From assembly GCF_048773025.1 (NCBI RefSeq), contig NC_133541.1:124957049-125021048 (forward strand): a stretch of 64,000 bases of DNA, in the 5' to 3' direction. Position 1 is the stretch's first letter; the number at the start of each line of letters is the position of its first letter. The translations under genes were made by a program, and so were the position numbers. A model generated the notes under the pieces. That model worked only from the letters and a program-made list of their open reading frames with translations. It did not search any database and was not told the DNA's origin. Positions 55,816-64,000 of the stretch are shown in pieces. This stretch comes from Camelus bactrianus. Its lineage: Eukaryota; Chordata; Mammalia; Artiodactyla; Camelidae.

Positions 55816-57849
55816 TCCAGAAGTGTGAGTAATCATATTTTCAGAGATACGTGATGAAAGAATTCAGAGAGCTGAAGCGGCAGGGCCGGCGTCGGGGAGT
55901 ACAGTGTGAGCAGGAGAGACCGACGCGTTCACTAGGTGGTGAGGACCAGGCGGTAAAGGACCCTAGCTAGGAGGTGAAAAATTTGTATAGGGTTTGTCCT
56001 GCCAGTTCCCATCAGTCCAGGTGGGGAGTTTGCATCTCGAGGCCCAGAGCTGAAACACAGACAGAAACTCAGCCTCATGAAGTGACAACTTTCCCAGGGA
56101 GGAGGCAGGGGGAGACCAGCCCGAGCAATCACGCTGGTGGGGAAACAGTCCTGGAGAACATGGAGGCTGGGATACTGGTGATCAGAGCAGCTGGGAGCAG
56201 GAGGCTACCAATTCACAACCCGGGCTACGGGTCCTACGCACAGAAGTGTGGGGTCTGAGCAGCAGCGCTGGAGTTAACATTGTCAGGTAGGGGCTGTGCA
56301 TCCCGTCCAGGGCCGGTACTAGGCAACAGGCATCCGCGGGATGGAAACTGACTTGGCTGTGGGTAAGCTTACAAACCAAGGGCAGGAAGCCAGGCAGTTC
56401 CTGACAGCAGAGGATGATGGAATTGAAAAGGGTGCCTGAACTTTTCTGACCTTCTGGGCATGGTCCCTTTATTCCTACTCATGTTCCTTTGTTTTTGTTC
56501 TTCCTTTTCCTTCTTAACATCAGTTCCATTCTATTACTTCTATTGTTATTATTATTAAACAGGCAATGTATGAATGCTTTTTTATATTCATTTATATAAG
56601 GTTCTGATATACCATTACTTCTCTGAAGTCTAGCTCAGGCCAGTATGTTTAAGAAGTCCTTCTGACCCTGGCCCCCCATTCTGATGTTTTCATATGTATC
56701 TTTGGAACTTCTAATTCTAGTCTTCTTTGAGGGGAGGGTGGGAATCCCATTACTATCACCTCAATTACTGTCACTCTGTAAATGTTCTAGGATTTTCATT
56801 TATGCTTATTGCAAGCTTTCAATGGCAGGGTCCATTTCCTCGGTAAACCCCATCATCAATTCACTCATTCAAAGCACTTGTGGAGCACTTACTCTGTACC
56901 AGGTGTTGTTTAATCTACAGATGAATTGCTTTTGGAAGGAGAAGCTACTGAGCAGCACAGAAAAAATATTTATTGTCAGATATCTTTTTGAAAAAAAGAA
57001 TGAAAGAGGACCGTAGTTAATATTGTGAATGCTGCTTAAGCAACCAAACTCAGTCTGATTTACTTTTAGGACTAATCGTTGGTCCAGCCTAACTGGACTG
57101 GCCTTTTGCCAGCTCTTTTTGCACAGGCTCAAATGCAGCCCTCTGATACCTGTTCCCTGACAGGGAAGTTAGCTGTTCTTGCTAAAGGTCATCTTGCAGG
57201 CTGCTGTGGCTTATTGCTCCTAACCTGGGAGAATTCCCTTTAACGGGTTCAATTTTCATAAAGTCTTTTCTGCTCTTTGGAGCAGCCATAATTTAGTGCC
57301 CCCAATTAATTGAGGGAGCTAAAATTTCATACATAGTTAACTACACCTTCAATCAGTATTTGGTGCCTAGAAAATAAGTCCCCAGTGGCCATTTGCCCCT
57401 ACAAGTCATGCTGCACCGAAAAATTGGTGCCTGTTCACAGACCGTTTCTCCTTCAAATGTTCAAGTTCAACAATGATAGCAGTCGGCCAAGTGGAGAGTG
57501 TTTCCAAGAAAAAGCACGCTCAATGCCACTCTAGGGTATCCAACAGAGAAATGGAAGTGACTTTAACTTCCTCCAGGTAGATGAGTCAATGGTTATATTA
57601 TCCATGCTCAACCCATGCTAAATGAGTGAGGGTCCCCAAGAAGCTATCCATTTTTTTCCAATGGGTTGTAACTGTTTGGTAGAAGCAGTTACTCAACCCA
57701 GTTGCTGACAAGCCCTCACCAATTATGGGTTGTTCAGATGTGGCAGCTCACCCTCAGTACTCCTTCAAACACCTGGGAAGAAATATTTTTTAAATGTTCA
57801 CACAGATTTCTGACCAAGATGGCCACTGTGGGGAAGGGACAGTGTCCTG
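55816..57849. other. Unique non-coding DNA
   Basis: About 2 kb without a recognised gene. A weak reverse L2 phrase ('ttactctgtaccaggtgttg') occurs at 56889-56908. The frame 56684-57016 has no domain. Confidence 0.45.
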
Positions 57850-57970
57850 GCTGGGAAGTCAAGAGTTTGGGGCTCTGGATCCGGCTCCGCCACTGATTCC
57901 TCCTTGTGTGAACTTGGAACTTGGCCCCTCCCCAAATCCTGTCTGTTTCCCCAACTCCAGGACACTCATC
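57850..57970 (+). mobile_element. Degraded MIR SINE
   Basis: 'tgggaagtcaagagtttggg' and 'cggctccgccactgattcct' match a forward MIR start; the rest is weak. Confidence 0.45.
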
Positions 57971-58009
57971 TTTGCCAGCCATCACCACACATTTGGGAGA
58001 GAACTGAAA

Positions 58010-58462
58010 ATACATCCAGACAACGAATGCTCATAGCTGCATTATTCATATTAGTGCAAAAATGGAAACAACCCAGATGTCCATCAACTGGCAAATGGAT
58101 AAACAAAACACAGTATGCTCACACAATGGAATATTATTCGGCCAAAAAGAGGAATGGAGTATGGATCCGTGTAACAACACGGATGAAACTTGAATACATC
58201 ATGCAAGTTGAAAGAAGCCAGGTGCAAAAGGCCACACATTTCATGATTCCATTTATATGAAATGTCCAGAATAGGCAAATTCATAGAGACAGAAGATTAG
58301 TAGTTGATCGGATCTAGAGGAAGGGGGATTGGGAGCAACTGCTTGATGAATACGAAGTTTCCTTTTGGAGTATGATGAAAATGTTCTGGAATTGGATGGT
58401 GGTGATGGTTGCACAACTTTGTGAATATACAAAAAACCACTGAATTGTACTATTTAAAATAA
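58010..58462 (+). mobile_element. 5'-truncated L1 3' end
   Basis: 'tcatagctgcattattcata', 'gatgtccatcaactggcaaa', 'acacaatggaatattattcg', 'catttatatgaaatgtccag' and 'actgaattgtactatttaaa'. The plus strand, open over 58030-58260, reads CPSTGKWINKTQYAHTMEYY and HFMIPFI, the L1 ORF2p C-terminus. Truncated at the 5' side, old. Confidence 0.85.
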
Positions 58463-58598
58463 AAGAATCACCAGAGTAACTTGTTGAAAATAAAAATCCC
58501 AGTCCCCTCCCTATAGATCTGCAATTGGAAAGTCTGGAGTAGGTGCTGGATAATCTAAATTTTTTAACAAGTAGCCAGATAACTCTAATTGTCAGATA
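58463..58598 (+). mobile_element. hAT-Charlie MITE (MER5-like)
   Basis: 'gaatcaccagagtaacttgt', 'aaaaatcccagtcccctccc' and 'aattttttaacaagtagcca' follow the MER5A order. It directly abuts the L1 3' end. Confidence 0.65.
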
Positions 58599-59954
58599 CA
58601 TTTATAAGACACTGTAGTAATAACTTTTTCCTGAGGGTTCCTCCAGGTCTCTACTGCTTGACTTCTCTGCTATTCTCATTACCCATTTAGTTATCCATGC
58701 CCCATGCACTGCGCACTGAATCAGTGCACCAGACAACCCCCCCCCGGGGAGGGACAGGTGGGTGGTATCGCCAGTTCTCGTCCTAGTGCATCTTACATCC
58801 TTGAGGACAAGGGATGCTTCTAAGTGCCTTTTAAATTTTAATTCACATTCTATTAAAAAACTAAACAAACTATTTTAAAGAAAGAGCCTAGCACATCTAC
58901 TTAATAAAAATCTTTTTTAGGTGAAAAAAAAAGATCAGGACATCACGATGTGGCTTTCAACCAAATTTCTCTCTTTGGGTCTAGTTCCGCCGAGTCCACG
59001 GCCGACTTTCACTGTCCCTTTGGTTAAATTAATAACTGAGAGACCCACTGGTCTTTCGGAGGAGCACAGCAATACAGAAGACTCCACACTGAGATATCAT
59101 TTCTGAGGCAGCTCCAGGCCCCGGCAACACAGAAGGCTGAATACATTGGAGGTTTGGGGGAAAGCCATCCTAGCTCACTGGTGGGAGGGGGCCTCACAGC
59201 AGATGCCTCTCTTGGCACTCGGAAGGAGCTGCTTCTCACACTATCAGTCGCTGTCAGAAAGCCTTGAAACTTCTGAGGTTGGCCTTGAGAAAGAAATGAA
59301 ACCACTACACAGTGGTGAGATGGACATTTCAGAAAGGGTGCTGTGCTAGTCATACTTAAGGTTTGGAGACAAATTGCTCGAAATGATGCTGATGTTTTCA
59401 AATGCCATAGAAAAACGTCTCTTCTCCAGCAAGAGGACGCACTCAGTAAATTTCTACAATTGAGGAAAAAGAAAAGACAGCAGAAGGCTTAAAAAAGGGA
59501 GGGAGCCACCAAAAGAGTTCACAGAGTTTCAGAATTGCTGGCTAATTCTGCTGCCCATCTTCTCTGCATCTCGGGAGCCCAGGGGTCTTCAAAGGGGTTC
59601 TGCAGAGCAAGAGAAGCAAGATTACAAGAGGAGGAGAGAACGATGCAACCAAACCATTAACTTTTCCTGCAAAAGTATTCTTGCTTTGGATAGAACTACC
59701 AAAGACCACACCCCCCTTTTTAACTAGAGTACCAGAAGGCTCATGAAGCTTTTCTGGTTCAATCCCCCTGCATCTTGTCAGAACTAGGCAGGGCAAACTA
59801 GAGCGCAAAGCCCCATCTAGGGACTTCCATCCATCTGGCTGGCTGTGCAGGGACCCACCCTTATTTCTCTCCTCTCCCTTTTCACTTTTCTCTCTCCACC
59901 TCTTATCTACTCTGCCTTGGGCCCTGATCTATGGACCAAGGAATCAGAGAAGAG
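58599..59954. other. Unique non-coding DNA
   Basis: No gene or repeat recognised. A C-run next to CCGGGG lies at about 58737-58750. The minus-strand frame 59024-59401 (125 codons) has no domain. Confidence 0.5.
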
Positions 59955-60065
59955 TTAGCCTTGGTCCTTGCCCACAGGGACCACATAGCCTGTGGGGGGA
60001 CACAGACAGCAGACAAATGAATGCCAGGCAAAATGATCCCTACTGTAACAGCGTGTGCAGAGGAG
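59955..60065 (-). mobile_element. L2 3' region fragment
   Basis: 'agccttggtccttgcccaca', 'ggaccacatagcctgtgggg' and 'acagcagacaaatgaatgcc', the reverse L2 order. Confidence 0.55.
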
Positions 60066-61319
60066 CCTGGACTTTATGCATTTGTATGGGCTTTTCCAGG
60101 AGTGTAAGATGCAAAGGAAAGTGACTTGCTGGTTTTCACTGGGGACTCCTGGTCCATCGTTTTTTCCTTCTTGCTCTGCTCTGTGGCCAGTTAGCCGCAG
60201 CAAACATCCTAGGAGGTATTGTTTGTGGGAAACAGATTAAATGTTTCAAATTAAATGCAGGCAGTGGAGGATTATGGAAAGTTTGTTTTAAGGAGCAGGG
60301 GAGTCTTTCTTCCTTTTTTTTTTTTTTCAGGGAGAGACTGCCCTGATTCTCAGAATGCCATGAAGTAAGGACACCTGTTTCCTTCCTTGGAGGAAATGAT
60401 TTTTAAAAAGCAAGACCTCTTCCAGATTTCTGAGGGCGCCTAGGTTCTTGGATGGTTGTGAAATGAATGTTTTCCGGATAGAAATGTGCCTGCTAGAAAT
60501 CGTAGAATAAGAAGGCATCTCTCTGACTGCTAAATACTTGGGCTGTGGATTAAAAACTTGGGTTGTGACACGCTGGAATTACGGCTCAGAGTCTCTTGCT
60601 TTCTGTCTTCTGTGCTGCAGGGTGTAACGGTGCAGGGAGCTTGCTAATTTACACACTGCTGTGTGTCACAGCCCCCAGCTTGGAGAAGTCGGGCCAGGGT
60701 AGCAGGCAATGTTTGACAGCTGACCTCAGGGGTGACTTAGAGTTTGGGGTGATTAATGTTTATTCAGATCTTATCTAACGGACTCCTTGATTGTACAGAA
60801 CTGGGAAAATTAGATCTGGACAAGCTCTGTAATATCTTCTTCCTGGAAAAAGACACTGTTAAATAGGTCCTTTAGTCTAGTTTAAGTTGATCAAGCAATG
60901 CTTGTATATACATTATGATTTTCCTCTTTTGACTATAAAATCTGAAGAAATGGTAATACAGCCATGCGATATGGCAAGTAATCTGATGAGAAAAACAGAG
61001 ACATACTGCTTATTTCTCACTTTTTTCTCGTGTAACTGAATGCCCTTCCCGCCTTTAGTTGTTTCCTTGTGATTTTGTGCCACAGTTTAACACTGCACAT
61101 GTCCTAATTCTGCAGTATGGTTTGCTGAGTATCTCTAGGCGTGGGGAATAGAGCTGAAATAAAATGTATTTTTAGCCCACGGTTAACTCCTGATTGCCCA
61201 TGCACAGATGTGCCGTGCTGCCAAGGACGTGTGCTTTTGCAGGAAGCAGAAGCTGGGCCAGGGCCCTAGTCGTGCCCTTCAGGTAATAAGTGTTCATCCC
61301 ACAGCCGCCATTTTTCACT
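60066..61319. other. Unique DNA, candidate conserved block
   Basis: About 1.25 kb, no repeat signature except a T-run at 60317-60329. Frames are short. 60480-61260 is the longest repeat-free stretch of the last 10 kb. Confidence 0.4.
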
Positions 61320-61396
61320 TATTCAGTGTGTGAACATGTGTAACATACTTAACTGTTCAGAAACTTGGTTTCCTCATCTGTAAAATGGAACAACAG
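61320..61396 (+). mobile_element. MIR SINE fragment
   Basis: 'aaacttggtttcctcatctg' and 'taaaatgga' are the MIR centre in forward orientation, with a degraded 5' part. Confidence 0.65.
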
Positions 61397-61553
61397 CTCT
61401 CACTTCCTATGTGCTGGGGATTGTTCTGAATCCTTTACATACATGAATTCCCTTAATCATAAAAACAACTCTTCACTGTAGTTATAATTATTGTCATTAT
61501 TCCCATTTTACAGGGGAAGAAACAGAATCACAAAAAGTTAAGTGACTTGCTGA
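61397..61553 (-). mobile_element. MIR SINE
   Basis: 'cctatgtgctggggattgtt', 'ctgaatcctttacatacatg', 'tcccattttacaggggaaga' and 'gttaagtgacttgctgagg' in reverse orientation. Confidence 0.85.
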
Positions 61554-61728
61554 GGTACGTACATTATTTAATATTCCTGGGCTTCAGTTTCCTCATCTGT
61601 AAAATGTGATAATAATAGTGTCAATTTTATGATTACTGTAAGGATGAAGTAGGCTAAGTAGATGAAGTCACTTAGAACAATGCTTGGCACAGAACAAGCC
61701 CTCTAGAGTTCCATTTTATTACCTTTAA
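61554..61728 (+). mobile_element. MIR SINE 3' two-thirds
   Basis: 'gcttcagtttcctcatctgt', 'aaaatgtgataataatagtg' and 'acaatgcttggcacagaaca' in forward orientation. Confidence 0.85.
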
Positions 61729-61734
61729 GGCACT

Positions 61735-61920
61735 TGTCACTTTCTGAAATCACCTTATATATGTGTTTACTTTTTTATTTTCAGTCTCTCTTGCTAGACT
61801 GTAAAGTCCCATCAGTTCAGAGCCTCTGTTTGGGTTCTTCCCTGTTATCTCTCTGCTGCCTGTAAGAGTGGCTATACACAGAAGGTAGTTACTAATTATT
61901 TTATGAATGAATGCATGACC
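61735..61920 (+). mobile_element. L2 3' end
   Basis: 'gctagactgtaaagtcccat', 'ttgggttcttccctgttatc' and an 'atgaatgaatgcatg' tail, a forward L2 terminus. Confidence 0.8.
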
Positions 61921-62484
61921 GTGAGAATGACTTCTACCATTATCTGTCAAGGAAATGACAAGTTTGCCACATTTCCATTTAATTTTTCCATGATAACTAC
62001 TTCCCAAAGAGCAGTGACTTGGTTTGCTACACACTTAATGGCCCTTCCTTTAACAACGAAAACTTTCCTACTTTTTAACGAAACCAAAACTATATGATTT
62101 CCATTTCTGATGCTACTTGGCCTAGACGCTTCATTAACCTACCATAATACATAGCCCAGCACACGTGTAAATTGGAATCATGGCAAGTCTCCCCCAGATT
62201 GGAACCATGAGTCCAGGTAATCTGCTGGGGCGGAGGAGCATGGAGAAATGGTTAGAGACTGGGCTATCTTAGGGGCCCAGTCACAGGGAAGTGAGTCCAA
62301 AAGGACAAGCAAAATCAGGAAATTAATTTGTGACATCAAAAGATAGGGAGTTTGGTCCAGAGGCCCAGTTTTGGGGAATGTGTTTGATTAAGGAGGAAGC
62401 AGGCGACTGATTGGTGAGGACACACCTAGGCAGTAAACTAGTAAGGGCACAAATGCAGTTGCTGGGATAAACTGGGTTACTAAG
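61921..62484. other. Unique non-coding DNA
   Basis: No gene or clear repeat recognised. Confidence 0.5.
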
Positions 62485-62575
62485 CAGGGCTTATGTCACT
62501 CCCATGCTCAGACTCCTCCAGTGTCTTCCCATCACACTCAGAATAACATCTGCAGTCCTTAATATGGCCTGGGTA
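62485..62575 (+). mobile_element. L2 ORF2/3' fragment
   Basis: 'ttatgtcactcccatgctca', 'gactcctccagtgtcttccc' and 'ctgcagtccttaatatggcc' in forward L2 order. Confidence 0.75.
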
Positions 62576-62640
62576 GTGTTTCACAAACTATCCTGAAGGT
62601 AAGAATCACTCAGAGTTTTGTTAAAAGTTCTTAATGTCAT
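62576..62640 (+). mobile_element. MER5-like hAT fragment
   Basis: 'gtgtttcacaaactatcctg' and 'aagaatcactcagagttttg' fit the first third of a MER5-type element; no TSD seen. Confidence 0.5.
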
Positions 62641-62744
62641 GCCAGACAACAGTATCTTCTCCCCCGTGCCACACTGTTGTTTTCCTCTGCTAGTGCTTGG
62701 GCCACTTACCCTAGTTTCTTTTTTTCCTTTTCGATGATTTTAGC

Positions 62745-63900
62745 TCCTGGCTCACTGTCCCTCTCTCCAAAACCACTCCTGCATTAATTATTGGTGATTT
62801 CGCTACTGACATAGATGGCCCTTCCAACAGCTTGGCTTCTCAGTTCCTTGAACTCTTCCCTCCTCTACTGACCTGGTTCCATACCCTTCAGCCAGTCACT
62901 CCCATGGCCACGCCGTCCCTCTTGTTACAAATAACTGCTCCCCCTGCAACTGCAGTTTCTCGCATCCTAGTCTCTTTTCACCACTTGCTATCTCTGTGGC
63001 TCGTTCTGTCCAATGCCTGATCTCCAACCGTCCCTTCAACCATAGCAGACCCTATGACCCATTGATACTACAGACTTTTCACTGTCTCTCACCTACCTGC
63101 TGTCCTCTCTTCCCTCTTGAATTCCATGGCCAAGCATTGTACTTGCTTTGTGTATGTATCCTCAATAGCCTTGCTCCCCTCTCACTTTGCTTAGCAAGAC
63201 CACGCCTACTTTGTAATTATAAATGACGAGGAAAAACCCCACGAAGATGCTGGCTGTTCTTCCTTTAAACTCACAGCTGTGACCCTCAGCAGCAGCCCTT
63301 CGTGCTTGCTGCCTAGCAGTGGCACACTATTTGTTAGGCCCTCGTACTCACCCGCTCCCCAAGGTCATGATTCCATACCTTCTCCTCACTCCCCACACTT
63401 CCATCGCTGCCCCTCCATCTTGATTTCTGGCTGATAATGATGCTTCCTTTTCCCTGAGAAAATGGAAGCAATCCAAATAGTTTCCGCAGACTCCCACCAC
63501 ACCTACCTGCCTGTCTTCCCTCCTATTAAACGGATAAACTGTCTGCGCTAAATCTAGTGGCCATTTCTTAGTTCTCACCTTACCTGAGCTGGCAACACAG
63601 CTGAGCGGTCCCTTCTCCTGAAAGTGCCTTCTTCACCTAACAGTCAGGACACCCAGAGCCTGGGTTTTCCTCCTCGCTCACTTGCGGCCTGCTTGCTCTC
63701 AGTCTCCTTTGCTGACTCTGCTCCACCTCCCCAGTCTCTAAACACTAGAGTTGCCCAGAGTCAGTCCTTGGACTTCTTCTCTACCTTGCTCGCTCCCCTG
63801 GTGGTCTCAGCCAGTCTCACAGCTGTAACGACCATCTACATGCTGACAGCGCCTCAGTTTGTATCTCCAGTGCAGACTTGATGATCCTGTACACGAGTGC
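62745..63900 (+). mobile_element. L2 ORF2 fragment, endonuclease to RT region
   Basis: A forward L2 beginning in the endonuclease domain. Around 62788-62900 the plus strand reads IIGDF and then PSNSLASQFLELFPP, the L2 apurinic-endonuclease phrase (GDFN-like motif with N replaced). It continues through drifted sequence to 'cttgctctcagtctcctttg', 'tcagtccttggacttcttct' and 'tctacatgctgacagcgcct', the reverse transcriptase region. The reading frame is broken many times. It differs from the other L2 copies here in keeping the 5' half. Confidence 0.75.
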
Positions 63901-64000
63901 AACCCACCGCTACCCCCAGCACTGCCAGGCCCACTTAGTAGCTTTGGTTTTGTCTGTGGTTTAGCATGTAGCAATAGCCCATGTACAACATATTTTTAAA
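63901..64000. other. Window end, nothing recognised
   Basis: The L2 may continue past the window edge; the last 100 bases are not clearly L2. Confidence 0.4.

Noticed and set aside
57904-58260. 118-codon open frame with recognisable protein similarity
   Set aside because: The similar part is the L1 ORF2 carboxyl end in a truncated L1; not a host gene.

Overview
This is a stretch of mammalian nuclear DNA with no host protein-coding exon, rRNA or tRNA gene that I can support. The strongest lineage clue is five copies of a short tRNA-derived SINE. It has an intact-looking A-box-like start, a 'ggttcaatccccagtacctcc' style end and an A-rich tail, and it matches the camelid vic-1 family. A cetartiodactyl-type L1 3' end at 37.9-38.6 kb and the absence of Alu, B1/B2, ruminant BovB or pig PRE SINEs fit a camelid (camel, alpaca or vicuna). 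No CpG island is apparent. The window is best read as intergenic or deep intronic DNA.

Layout. 0-9.3 kb is mostly single-copy sequence with MIR fragments, two MaLR solo LTRs, one vic-1 and a hAT MITE with clear ends. 9.3-14 kb is a pile of old L1 3' ends on the minus strand, one of them split by a vic-1. 14-23 kb is largely unique, with one LTR and a few MIRs. 23-28 kb is L2-rich, with tails in opposing orientation and an L1 nested in an L2 between exact target-site copies. 28-36 kb alternates MIR, L2 and L1 fragments with two vic-1 copies, followed by a 122-base pure-purine run. 36-41.5 kb holds a vic-1, an L1 nested inside a MaLR LTR, L2 pieces and a 5' L1 fragment that keeps an open ORF1 start. 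44-48.5 kb is a CTTT/CCTT tract and a long L2 broken by an L1. About 48.8-54.8 kb is a minus-strand endogenous retrovirus fossil with Env-like remains and one LTR. 55-64 kb is again mostly unique, with L1, hAT, MIR and L2 fragments, ending in an L2 endonuclease-region fragment.

There are no interacting genes. The interest lies in the order of insertions (who sits inside whom), in foldable structures (a 64-nt hairpin at 4.5 kb and opposing L2 and MIR tails), in sequence able to form non-B DNA, and in a few motif clusters in unique DNA that could be enhancers. The open reading frames of 60-215 codons elsewhere behave as chance ORFs: they cross repeat boundaries, have no recognisable domains, or are low complexity. 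All repeat boundaries are read by eye and are good to roughly 5-30 bases unless target-site copies are given. I found nothing I would call a new biological system.
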